Origin: Fibrobacter sp. | GTDB lineage: Bacteria; Fibrobacterota; Chitinivibrionia; Chitinivibrionales; Chitinispirillaceae | Length of the DNA: 33,053 nt | Assembly: GCA_012513915.1 (NCBI GenBank) | Contig: JAAZBG010000143.1 | Location: 1 to 33,053 of the forward strand | Reading direction: 5' to 3' | Shown here: one piece after another, positions 9,701 to 17,234 of the stretch | Layout of the letters: every line of letters begins with the position of its first letter | How positions within the stretch are numbered: the first letter of the stretch is position 1 | Made by a program: the position numbers and the translations under genes | The notes under the pieces: generated by a model | What the model saw: only the letters and a program-made list of their open reading frames with translations | What the model was told of the DNA's origin: nothing | Databases searched by the model: none

Positions 9701-10328
9701 CAATGTGACCTCTATTCCTGCAGGTTCAACAGGAAACATTGATTTATATGCAAAGTGGAATGATACTACTATGACATTGGGGCATTGGTTATTTAATGAA
9801 AGTTTAAGTGATGAAAGTGATAATAATATTAGCAGCACGATTACAGGAAATGAAGAGTATATTGATAGCCCCAGAGGTAAAGCATTGTTCTTTGATGGTT
9901 CAAATTATACGAATGTTCATGATATAGAGTCTTTTGATAGTTTAGATAATTTTATCATTGAAGCATGGATAAATCCAACTTCACATAATGGAAGTATTAA
10001 TGCAATTATATCAAAAGTTACTCCTAATAGAGATTTCGTTTTATTTTTAACTTCAGCTGGACAATTGTCTTTTCATATTGCACATGGGAGTACTTATTAC
10101 AATTTAACAAGCCCAAATGTACTACCAATTAACGAATGGTCAAAAACAAGTGTTGTTAAAACGGGGACGCATTGGGAGCTATTTGTAAATGATGTTTCTG
10201 TTGGAGAAAACGACTTTACTAATATCGAACCTAAATGGACTGGCTCGATTATGAATATCGGTGCAATGGATAATGGTTACTCGTTTCAAGGCTATATTGA
10301 CGAAGTTAAAATAACCAAATTGAAGTAA
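6771..10328 (+). CDS. Giant InlB-repeat surface lipoprotein with C-terminal LamG domain
   Basis: 1185 aa from the ATG at 6771, chosen because GGAG lies 6 nt before it; an in-frame ATG at 6732 lacks a ribosome-binding site. A hydrophobic leader ends at Cys36 (LLLVYLAC), a relaxed lipobox. Two carboxypeptidase-regulatory-like beta domains (about 35-110 and 140-230) and an Ig-like domain (about 240-320; AGTYTCTIDG) follow. Next come one canonical InlB-type repeat (about 321-388), four divergent InlB-type repeats (388-698; GYxFxxW..VSGSA) and four canonical repeats (698-997; GYTFxGWN, LYAKW). Residues 997-1185 form a LamG/concanavalin-like jellyroll (FDGSNYTNV, IEAWINP, WELFVNDVSVG). No catalytic domain is seen, so adhesion or carbohydrate binding at the cell surface is inferred. 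The last 1017 nt, apart from one repeat, are nearly identical to the gene at 11492. Confidence 0.88.
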   Translation: MRSQNFSTIKSIKNAGFIRFFFTLPVALLLLVYLACSSDVLPIAGTPTINETAGIIVDRTGTPASGVQVAMYPSDYTVDTDSKLFKKAVAGNSRIIQTITNDSGIYKFQAVEPGYFTIIAQTVDTSFIVKIDSVQTTEAGTPSYNPPPATLKPPATIIGKIDWIDSTMEVYVLVVGSDRHVKVNPDGSFTIDKLAEGTQSLRIITLQNGVSVDTVKTGFRVESEETATILVNDSGMVSRQLTINEAMPCTLSIAQFNAEIPVGKQCIWYLDSIAFDTTVSGILILDSITPAQAGTYTCTIDGESVRYEFVVDVLSLINVGLSGGSTDKVLRLFPGAQIPLAAISDTLDKKGHTLIGWNTAPDGSGVGYALDDTVTVDTTNVILYAVWEKNSYTVQIIGDSGVVQTITALYGELQPITALHPPHYHFVNWSVISGSAIISDSLAIQTSIVPGNGNVTIKAIFVPDTYQLEIANTTNGHGTGAGSITYGVSDTISAIPDTGYIFYKWEIVSGSAIIADSAAPVTTILLDSASVIRPLFTLITFPVQLDKSSSHGSFTVANDTASAFTASYGIPVAIIASADTVNGYRFGKWICLSGSAQFADSLSASTTVKITSPGTVITAQFALNEYSVQKSISGSGVVTMPDSVAYGELVEITAAPSTGYHFAVWRAVSGEVLFADSSASLTTMRVVKGSAVVLAVFAKNVYTIVYRGNSATGGTEPQVKQFSIGDTLILGTAGTLTKSGYTFTGWNSIADGTGSGYHAGDTVIADTVNIVLYAQWTINQYKVTFNSQSGSAVDSQIVNYNDTAKTPSVPIKSGYTFGGWFKESACTNPWTFGTDKVTGNVTLFAKWTPNPYNVTFDKNDSSATESIAQQTITYGISAPLTANGFTKTGYSFAGWATSSSGSVVYANEASYTMATEGDTLYAKWNTIGYTITYYLNEGTNGANPANYTVETPTITLAAASKTGYAFDGWYSDALFVNNVTSIPAGSTGNIDLYAKWNDTTMTLGHWLFNESLSDESDNNISSTITGNEEYIDSPRGKALFFDGSNYTNVHDIESFDSLDNFIIEAWINPTSHNGSINAIISKVTPNRDFVLFLTSAGQLSFHIAHGSTYYNLTSPNVLPINEWSKTSVVKTGTHWELFVNDVSVGENDFTNIEPKWTGSIMNIGAMDNGYSFQGYIDEVKITKLK
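9096..10328 (+). repeat. Duplicated InlB/LamG cassette, copy 1 (with one extra 72-residue repeat)
   Basis: 9096-9545 (450 nt) and 9762-10328 (567 nt) align without gaps to 13544-13993 and 13994-14560, at roughly 95% identity by eye. The intervening 9546-9761 (216 nt) is one extra InlB repeat absent from copy 2. The similarity starts at the Trp codon that closes one InlB repeat and ends at the stop codon (TAATA is shared, then the sequences diverge). The extra repeat is flanked by TATGCAAAATGGAAT (9531-9545) and TATGCAAAGTGGAAT (9747-9761), giving direct homology for its loss. Confidence 0.9.
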
Positions 10329-10410
10329 TACCTGATTAAAGAACGTTTTTTTGTGTTAAAAATGATGTAGCTATCGCCTGTTAGCACAGAAAATAATTTC
10401 CCGTAAACAC

Positions 10411-10623
10411 CTAAAAAAACTTCCATATATCAAAACCGCTGTTTCGTTCAAAAAACTCAAGAGGTTTGAAACGCTTAGCGCTCAATAGATTACGGTTCTG
10501 CGCCGCGATCAACTACGCCATTTAGGTTCAAGAGTACCTTTTGCTGAACTGCTCATAGTAGATGCCATCACATCTTCCATCACAATTGTACCGTGGGTTC
10601 CGGCAAGTTTAGTATCTCTCTTT
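10411..10623 (-). pseudogene. Decayed TnpB (IS605 OrfB-type) fragment
   Basis: On the minus strand, 10623 to 10509 reads an uninterrupted stretch containing GTIVMEDVMAS and SSAKGTLEP. This resembles the RuvC-II region of TnpB proteins (usually IVVEDL then SAKGT), including the expected catalytic Glu. After a stop and frame change, 10506 to 10411 continues with NRNLLSAKRF, reminiscent of the GLNRSILSA segment that follows in TnpB. Both ends are missing and it cannot be functional. The similarity is judged from memory of the family, so moderate certainty only. Confidence 0.4.
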
Positions 10624-11122
10624 TACTACATTCTGAGTCTTTTGTTAATCCTAAATTCCGCGGCTGAGCGTGAGTGATATGCACAAGATATTGTTACAGA
10701 TTGTTTTGCAAAAAGCGCAGACATACTCGGTGCAGTATGGTGAGCATTTTTGCAATGCAAGATGTGACAATAGCTTGCGCAGAGCATCACGATTCAACTG
10801 CGGATTTTAGGTTAATAATAGAAATGGCCGATGATAACAGCTTCAAAGGTCTGTTACGAATGTTATCTATAGGTAACACTATTTGAAAAAACATGCCGGG
10901 CTTTTACTCTATGTATGATATTTTATTGATACTGGTGCATACGTTGATAGCAAGGGAAAGTGTTTGTTAATATTCTATGTAAATATTTGCCGATAATGAT
11001 CTATATCGGAACGGGTTCGAATGTAGTAGATAGCAATATGGATAATCGCCAGTGATATTATTGACAAAAAGTGGGATTGCCTATTATAGCCAATATGTCA
11101 ATTCTTTTTCAAGGAGGCTTCT
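10624..11122. other. Intergenic stretch without a convincing gene
   Basis: A 70-codon plus-strand frame (10674-10886) has atypical, Cys/Arg/His-rich composition, no ribosome-binding site and no family resemblance, so it is not called. The region probably includes debris of the TnpB element and, near its right end, the promoter of the small gene at 11123. Confidence 0.4.
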
Positions 11123-11398
11123 TTGGGACCAATAACTAATTTTACGTTAAAGGCATTGTTCATTTCTGGTACCTTTGTTTCCTTACTGCTTACTGAGCGC
11201 AGTAACACTACATCGGTGAACCCGACTTTCAGTGAAGTTACTGCAGAAGTGGATACTATCATCCAATGGTACAATTATTCTCCTTGTAAATTCATTACAA
11301 ATCTTGACAGAGATAGAGAAAATGGTTTAGTCGCTATAAGTGATACTTATTGTTATATTATTCCTTTTCGAAATGAAGCAATACCAAAGACCAAATAA
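11123..11398 (+). CDS. Small putative exported protein with TTG start
   Basis: 91 aa starting at TTG 11123. The start is chosen because AAGGAGG (11111-11117) lies 5 nt upstream, the best Shine-Dalgarno of the window. Residues 5-24 are hydrophobic (FTLKALFISGTFVSLLL), like a signal peptide or membrane anchor; the rest is polar with two Cys residues (SPCKF, DTYCYI) that could pair. No known family is recognised. It lies 93 nt before the second giant surface protein on the same strand and could be co-transcribed with it. Confidence 0.5.
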   Translation: MGPITNFTLKALFISGTFVSLLLTERSNTTSVNPTFSEVTAEVDTIIQWYNYSPCKFITNLDRDRENGLVAISDTYCYIIPFRNEAIPKTK

Positions 11399-11491
11399 TC
11401 CGGAATTTGAAATAATGTGATATTGTTATAATTATAGGTATTTTTTTGTAGAAAAAACGATGTGTTAACATTTTAACAGAATGGATTTATT

Positions 11492-14400
11492 ATGAGTAGT
11501 AAGGCTGTGATTTGCCAAAAAACGCTTGGAGTATTAGCGTGTATTTCAATGCTCATTTTTGTTACCTGTGGCGATTTACCTGTTAATCCTTGTGTGGCAG
11601 AAAATGCATACTGTCAAATAATACTAAAAAAATCCGGCAATAGTATCGATCCGTCATATGTCGAAGATACAGCCGGGACAATTATTGGTGTAGGTGCAAT
11701 TGTCAGATATCCTGATTATGTTGACTCAATAAAAATAACTTTTGTAAATACTGCATCAGAAATAGTCAAAACTGAAAACGTCGTTGCGAATAGGGTTGCT
11801 ACAATCGATACAGTATGGACATACTTTACTTATCCGCGCCAGGGAATGATAAAAGTAAATAGTATCGCATATATTCAGAAATCAATACAGTATTGTGATT
11901 CTGCGACAATCATGTTTTCCTATGAACAGCCGAATAAAGCACCAACGATTCGATATTCCGGATCGAACTCAATTACATTCAATGATACTTGTAAACTCTT
12001 CATCTCTGTATCTGATTCGAACCCGGATCAGTGGCATATTGTCAATGCACTGAAGAAACCGGCTAATGCGATATTTGAGAATAATACTTTCATCTGGAAA
12101 CCAGACAGTAATTTTACCGGCGTTGAACATCTTGTGCTTGTAGCCGCTGACAATGGAAAACCGCCACTTGCTGACACACTCACAATCATGATTGGAGTAC
12201 GATCACCATCGGTGGTGGCAAAACTAAGTATTGCGACATTTACAAAAGACAGTGTGACAATGGCATGGCAGGCAATCGATAGTGCAGAACTCTATTATGT
12301 TTACAAATCAAATACACAGATAGGTAGCTTTAACCTCTATGATTCGACAGTATCGCCGATTTATTCTGATTTACTTTCTTCAAAAAACAGCTACTACTAC
12401 ATTGATGCCATTAACAATGAAAATAAGGTGATCTGGAAATCCGATACTCTTGTCTCGTCAATACAGCTTGCAACGGATATGAAATCCCCCCAAATACAAC
12501 TGCCGGTAACTATAAAAGACAGCATGATTATTAATTCTTCATCATTTTCGCTTCAAATGAAAATCAGTGATTCAAGTGGCATTGGTGCAGTTCTGTGCAG
12601 TCTTGAGACAAATGGTATAACTGTTCTCAAAGAGAATGACAGCATTTATAACCTTACGGTGACTAATCTGAAACCTAATGTTTTTTCGACGATAGTCGTT
12701 ACAGCGGAAGATATGTCTTTCAGAAAAAATTGTACAAGATTTGTACTTTCTGTAAAGTATAATCCAGGTCCGCTTGATACTATTGCTCCGGTTGTAAAGT
12801 TTCTTAATGTGGTAAGTGATACGATTATCGCGTCAACGGATACAATGGATCTGCAGTTTATTTGTAAGGATGCGATTGGTATTACGAGTGTTGTTTGTTC
12901 ACTTGGGACAAAAACGGTTTTAGTATCGAAAATTAGTGATTCAGTCTATACTGCTAAATTGACTGGAATTGATATGGTTAAGGTGAATAGTGCAGTAATA
13001 AATGCATCTGATCTAAGCGGTAATATAACATCTCTTAAGTTCTATGTAAAATCTGATACCACAAAATCGGATGTTATTCAACAGTATCGTGTTATCTATG
13101 ATGGTAATGGAAAAACCGGTGGTGTTGTTCCTGCTGATACAGTTAACTATATAAGTGGTGATAACGTTCCGGTAAAGGGTAATACCGGTTCTCTGCTAAG
13201 AGAAGGATATATCTTCGGTGGGTGGAATACAAAAGCTGATGGAACCGGATCAAAGTATGATTCCGGTAGTGAGTTGAAAATTGCAGAAATGAATATAACC
13301 TTATATGCACAATGGAATCCATGCTCGTATATAGTCACATTTTCATGTACTGATGCAACAAGCGAGCTAAAGTCATTTACGCAAACAGTAACCTATCCCT
13401 TAACTAATGTGTCAGCACTGCCATCACCGGTCCCTGTTCGAACCGGATACGTATTTGCTGGATGGTGGACATCTCTGGCTGCTGATGGGACGCAATTGAC
13501 ATCTGCGACGAAAATAAACGCAGATATAACAGTAATTGCAAAATGGACAATTAACCAATACAAAGTGACATTTAGCAGCCAGAGCGGAAGTGTCGTTGAC
13601 TCACAAATTGTAAATTATAACGACACAGCGAAAACACCATCGGTACCAATAAGATCCGGGTATACTTTTGGAGGGTGGTTCAAAGAATCAGCCTGTACGA
13701 ACCCATGGACATTTGCAACTGATAAGGTTATGGGAAATGTTACGTTGTTTGCGAAGTGGACACCGAACCCCTATAATGTTACCTTTAATAAAAATGACCC
13801 ATCAGCAACAGGAAGCATGGCTCCACAGACAATCACTTATGGAATCTCTGCACCCCTGACAGCAAATGGGTTTACAAAAACGGGATATAGTTTTGCAGGC
13901 TGGGCGACCAGTTCCGGTGGGAGCGTTGTATATGCGAATGAGGCAAGTTACACAATGTCAACTGAGGGGGATACGTTATATGCAAAGTGGAATGTTACTA
14001 CTATAACATTGGGGCATTGGTCGTTTAATGGAAGCTTAAGTGATGAAAGTGATAATAATATTAGCTGCACGATTACAGGAAATGAAGAGTATATTGATAG
14101 CCCCAGAGGCAAAGCATTGTTCTTTGATGGTTCAAATTATACGAAAGTTGATAATATAGAGTTTTTTGATAATTTAGATAATTTTATGATTGAAGCATGG
14201 ATAAATCCAACTTCATATAAAGGAAGTATTAATGCAATTATATCAAAAGTTACTCCTAATAGAGATTTCGTTTTATTTTTAACTTCAACTGGACAATTGT
14301 CTTTTCATATTGCACATGGGGCTACTTATTACAATTTAACAAGCCCATCTGCACTACCAATTAACGAATGGTCAAAAACAAGTGTTGTTAAAACAGGGAC

Positions 14401-14560
14401 GCATTGGGAGCTATTTGTAAATGATGTTTCAGTTGGAGAAAAAGACTTTACTAATATCGAACCTAAATGGACTGGCTCGATTATGAATATCGGTGCAATG
14501 GATAATGGTTACTCGTTTCAAGGCTATATTGATGAAGTTAAAATAACCAAATTGGAGTAA
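11492..14560 (+). CDS. Giant Ig/FN3/InlB-repeat surface protein with C-terminal LamG domain
   Basis: 1022 aa. The hydrophobic leader ends at Cys26 (LIFVTCGD), a non-canonical lipobox. Residues 147-240 look cadherin/Ig-like (WKPDSNFTGVEHLVLVAADNG), 241-330 fibronectin-III-like (VTMAWQAIDSAELYYVYKS), then two Ig-like repeats (about 330-523; SDSSGIGAVLCSLET and CKDAIGITSVVCSLGT). Four InlB-type repeats (about 530-834) lead into a LamG domain (834-1022). The N-terminal half is unlike the 6771 gene, whereas the last 339 residues are nearly the same. No catalytic motif is seen; a surface adhesin or substrate-binding scaffold is inferred. Shine-Dalgarno before the ATG is weak. Immediately after the stop, out of frame, lies a relict of a different C-terminal domain. 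Confidence 0.87.
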   Translation: MSSKAVICQKTLGVLACISMLIFVTCGDLPVNPCVAENAYCQIILKKSGNSIDPSYVEDTAGTIIGVGAIVRYPDYVDSIKITFVNTASEIVKTENVVANRVATIDTVWTYFTYPRQGMIKVNSIAYIQKSIQYCDSATIMFSYEQPNKAPTIRYSGSNSITFNDTCKLFISVSDSNPDQWHIVNALKKPANAIFENNTFIWKPDSNFTGVEHLVLVAADNGKPPLADTLTIMIGVRSPSVVAKLSIATFTKDSVTMAWQAIDSAELYYVYKSNTQIGSFNLYDSTVSPIYSDLLSSKNSYYYIDAINNENKVIWKSDTLVSSIQLATDMKSPQIQLPVTIKDSMIINSSSFSLQMKISDSSGIGAVLCSLETNGITVLKENDSIYNLTVTNLKPNVFSTIVVTAEDMSFRKNCTRFVLSVKYNPGPLDTIAPVVKFLNVVSDTIIASTDTMDLQFICKDAIGITSVVCSLGTKTVLVSKISDSVYTAKLTGIDMVKVNSAVINASDLSGNITSLKFYVKSDTTKSDVIQQYRVIYDGNGKTGGVVPADTVNYISGDNVPVKGNTGSLLREGYIFGGWNTKADGTGSKYDSGSELKIAEMNITLYAQWNPCSYIVTFSCTDATSELKSFTQTVTYPLTNVSALPSPVPVRTGYVFAGWWTSLAADGTQLTSATKINADITVIAKWTINQYKVTFSSQSGSVVDSQIVNYNDTAKTPSVPIRSGYTFGGWFKESACTNPWTFATDKVMGNVTLFAKWTPNPYNVTFNKNDPSATGSMAPQTITYGISAPLTANGFTKTGYSFAGWATSSGGSVVYANEASYTMSTEGDTLYAKWNVTTITLGHWSFNGSLSDESDNNISCTITGNEEYIDSPRGKALFFDGSNYTKVDNIEFFDNLDNFMIEAWINPTSYKGSINAIISKVTPNRDFVLFLTSTGQLSFHIAHGATYYNLTSPSALPINEWSKTSVVKTGTHWELFVNDVSVGEKDFTNIEPKWTGSIMNIGAMDNGYSFQGYIDEVKITKLE
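13544..14560 (+). repeat. Duplicated InlB/LamG cassette, copy 2
   Basis: 1017 nt aligned without gaps to 9096-9545 plus 9762-10328. The junction at 13979-13993 reads TATGCAAAGTGGAAT, matching the downstream flank of the extra repeat in copy 1 (with G rather than A), as expected if one 216-nt repeat was lost, or gained in the other copy, by recombination between these flanks. Confidence 0.9.
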
Positions 14561-14561
14561 T

Positions 14562-14663
14562 AGGTTTATCGCGGAAGAAGCGTATGCACGACTTGTTTTT
14601 TCGTCAAGTGAAACAGCAAATAAAGCATTAGTTCCTAAACTTGTTGTACGTATTAAATATTGA
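14562..14663 (+). pseudogene. Orphan DNRLRE-like C-terminal tail
   Basis: Starting 2 nt after the stop of the 11492 gene, in the +1 frame, 33 codons read through to TGA 14661-14663. The core ARLVFSSSETANKALVPKL followed by VVRIKY resembles the usual last strands of DNRLRE domains (F-S-x-E-x-A-N-K-x-x-P-x-L-V-V-x-Y). It has no start of its own. The simplest reading is that the gene once ended in a DNRLRE domain that the LamG cassette replaced. Confidence 0.45.
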
Positions 14664-14830
14664 AATCTCCTCCTCCCTGAAGAGGGGATTTCCGCATTAT
14701 GCGGCATTCGCAGCTTTCCGTTTTCAGGCATCCTGCTTCGCAGGAGCCTATGGCGGAGATTCTTCACAGGCGCTCGACCTTCGGTCGGCCATTAACAAAA
14801 ACACCCACCCGCAGAGTGAGGGCACCAACT
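14662..14830 (-). mobile_element. Possible IS200/IS605-type right-end remnant (hairpin cluster)
   Basis: A chain of hairpins: GAAATC(T)CCTC / GAGG(G)GATTTC (14662-14692), CCTGC-TTCG-CAGG-like and CGACC-TTCG-GGTCG-like stems further right. Read on the minus strand the end is GAAATCCCCTC, loop, GAGGAGATTTCAA, similar in form to right ends of IS605-family elements (GAATCCCC...GGGGA..TCAA), which also form the guide-RNA scaffold of TnpB. No tnpB is attached here, but a TnpB fragment lies at 10411-10623. Between 14664 and 15104 no convincing gene is seen. Confidence 0.3.
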
Positions 14831-15104
14831 CCATTTTTCGTGTAGTCTAATATTCCTCAATTGCAGTGTTCTTGTTCCTTCTGCGTTAAAAAAGAGGGTA
14901 CAGGCTGCTCTTGCATCGATTCTTACCATCGTATCGGACAACATTATCAAATCAATGCTGTTTTGTAATTTGAAAGGATTTATATTAGTAGCTCTTTTTT
15001 GAACGTTGTCCACTATGTTTCTCATGTAGAACAGCTAATTGGAATCTATAGCAAAATTTTTCAGACATATATAACAATTGTTGATTAGAAAAGTGAGGAT
15101 AAAG

Positions 15105-17234
15105 ATGAGATTACTGATGTTTCTTTTGGGGTTATTCATTTTCGGCGTAAGCGCAGAACTCTCCGTCATTAAAAAGAATGAGACTACAATTACAACGAAC
15201 GCGTTTGAGTGGCGAGACAGCAGATACGGAAATCTTTACCTGAACAGTCTCTCCTTTCAGCAGGATGCACTCATAACATACAATGGTTTCCAGTATGCCG
15301 CATTTTATTCATCAAACAGATATGTTACACTTGCAAGAAGAGCGATATCTTCGGAATCCTGGGAGAGTTTTGAGTTTACAGATTATAAGCAGGAGGTGAA
15401 TGATAACCACAATTCCATATCAATTGGGATCTCACCCGCTGATGGACGTATTCATGTATGTTTTGATCATCACACATCAGTTCTTAATTACAGAATTTCA
15501 GATGCTGGACTTTTGAATAGTCCTCAAACCTTTACCTGGAACCAGTCGTTGTTTTCTGAAGTAAAAAACGATCTCGCCGGTGAAACTGTTACAGATGTTA
15601 CCTATCCAAGATTTATCACTGCTCCTGATAGTACACTGGTACTTACAGTGAGAATTGGAGTAAGCGGTCATAGTGATAATAAAATCTGGAAATATAAAAA
15701 TGATGGTACCTGGCAGAATCTCGGACAGTTTATCGAAGGCGACTACAACGGTGGAAACTGTACAGCATACTTCCACGGGTTACGATTTGATAAAAACAAC
15801 AGACTCTATGCAGTCTGGTGCTGGAGAGAAGATGGAAGCGGAGAGATGAATCACGATCTTATGTTTGCTTACAGTGATGACTATGGTGATATCTGGCATA
15901 ACAATCTTGGTGGAATTGTCGCAAGAGCAGGAAAAATATTTATCAATCAGGATTCTGTATCATGTAAAGTATGGACAATACCTACATCAACAGGGCTTAT
16001 CAATCAGGAAAGTATGACCGTTGATAAGCAGGGAAGAGTTCATGTGCTTTCACGTGAGAATGTTGCAGGGAAAAATGTACAGATGCACTATTTCAGGGAC
16101 ACAATTGGTACCTGGCATCGGGTTAACACCAATATCCCAACTAAAATATGGGATAACAGATCGAGTATTGGCTGTGATGGTTCGGGTAATGTTTATGCTG
16201 TTATGCCCCATATCAGTATCGCTGGTGCATCGGCAAATAGTGGCTATACAGATTGGAGAGTTCTTGCAACTCAGGATGAAGGACGGTTTTACTATTCTGA
16301 GCCACAAATAGATGTTGTTGATTATAGTGATTTCAGTAGTCTGTATATTTTTTCACAAAAGGGTCTTGGGGAGCTTGCTGGATGGAAAAACATCGCGAAT
16401 ACAGCTATTGGACCAAATGTTATGAGTGTTAATAAAAGTGCTTACGTTGAGAGCAAAACCACTGATTGGACCGATTATAATTTCAGTTTTAATTTGACAA
16501 TAAAAGAGGTTGCAGCGGGAGTATGTTTCAGGGTTAAGGATAGCTCCAATATGTACATGTGGCAACTCAATGCAAGTACTGGCCTTTTGCGATTTCATGT
16601 AAAAAAAGATGGTGTCTGGACTGTTAAAAAAGAGACGCAATACGATTTTGTTATCAATACTGAGTACCAGGTAACAATGCTTGCTGAAGGTACAAAATTT
16701 ACCTGTATCCTTGATGGACAGAGAGCGGATTCTGTTACTGATGAATCATTTGTAAATGGTGGGATTGGATTCAGATCCGGAAGAACGGAGTCTTTTATTA
16801 TTGATAATGTATCTGTCTCTTCTGATTCAGTTTTATTTACCGATTCATTTACTGAAAAGGCATCACTCACCTCTCCCAATATCAGTTGTCTTGAGTATCA
16901 ATTGAATGGTCCGGTCGTCCCGATAGAAAAAAAATATCGTTCAAAGAATTCTATAAATGGTAAGCTTTTGACAAATGCATTCATTTCAAAATTTAAGAAA
17001 CAGAGCACTATATCACTTGATCTATCGGAGAGTGCCGATCTGTCTATTTCAATTTTTACTACAAATGGTGTATTGGTTAAACAGCTGATGACAAGATCAG
17101 AACAAAAAGGTAAACATCTGATCGTTTGGGATAATCGGCAGAATGCACCGGGTGCCTATTTAATCCGGATAAGAGTTCAGAGCCGGACTGGTAGAAGTGA
17201 AGAACTTCTTTTACAGGACACCAAATTATTTTAG
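15105..17234 (+). CDS. Secreted BNR_4 beta-propeller protein (ulvan-lyase/sialidase-like) with LamG-like and sorting-like tail
   Basis: 709 aa from ATG 15105, chosen because GAGG lies 6 nt upstream; an in-frame TTG at 15078 has no ribosome-binding site. Residues 1-17 are a signal peptide (ending GVSA). Residues 20-405 are a BNR_4-type beta-propeller with NHNSISIGISPADGRIHV (101-118) and DHH (121-123), the conserved block also seen in PL24/PL25 ulvan lyases and related BNR repeat proteins; His102 and His122/123 are candidate catalytic residues. Residues about 415-580 are a concanavalin-like domain (VCFRVKDSSNMYMWQL, GGIGFRSG), similar to CBM66/DUF1080-type modules. Residues 625-709 resemble a FlgD/Por-like export tail (TNGVLVKQL, GAYLIRIRV). 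Substrate unknown; polysaccharide lyase or hydrolase is inferred. Confidence 0.8.
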   Translation: MRLLMFLLGLFIFGVSAELSVIKKNETTITTNAFEWRDSRYGNLYLNSLSFQQDALITYNGFQYAAFYSSNRYVTLARRAISSESWESFEFTDYKQEVNDNHNSISIGISPADGRIHVCFDHHTSVLNYRISDAGLLNSPQTFTWNQSLFSEVKNDLAGETVTDVTYPRFITAPDSTLVLTVRIGVSGHSDNKIWKYKNDGTWQNLGQFIEGDYNGGNCTAYFHGLRFDKNNRLYAVWCWREDGSGEMNHDLMFAYSDDYGDIWHNNLGGIVARAGKIFINQDSVSCKVWTIPTSTGLINQESMTVDKQGRVHVLSRENVAGKNVQMHYFRDTIGTWHRVNTNIPTKIWDNRSSIGCDGSGNVYAVMPHISIAGASANSGYTDWRVLATQDEGRFYYSEPQIDVVDYSDFSSLYIFSQKGLGELAGWKNIANTAIGPNVMSVNKSAYVESKTTDWTDYNFSFNLTIKEVAAGVCFRVKDSSNMYMWQLNASTGLLRFHVKKDGVWTVKKETQYDFVINTEYQVTMLAEGTKFTCILDGQRADSVTDESFVNGGIGFRSGRTESFIIDNVSVSSDSVLFTDSFTEKASLTSPNISCLEYQLNGPVVPIEKKYRSKNSINGKLLTNAFISKFKKQSTISLDLSESADLSISIFTTNGVLVKQLMTRSEQKGKHLIVWDNRQNAPGAYLIRIRVQSRTGRSEELLLQDTKLF

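Noticed and set aside
10674..10886. 70-codon plus-strand frame
   Set aside because: Cys/Arg/His-rich composition, no ribosome-binding site, no family resemblance; lies in apparent mobile-element debris.
11011..11025. GGTTCGAAT resembling a tRNA T-loop
   Set aside because: The flanking bases do not form the 5-bp T-stem and no acceptor or anticodon stem can be found around it.
14792..15025. 77-codon minus-strand frame downstream of the second surface protein
   Set aside because: No Shine-Dalgarno, no recognisable family, and it runs into the hairpin cluster; an overlapping plus-strand stretch looks equally protein-like, so neither can be preferred.
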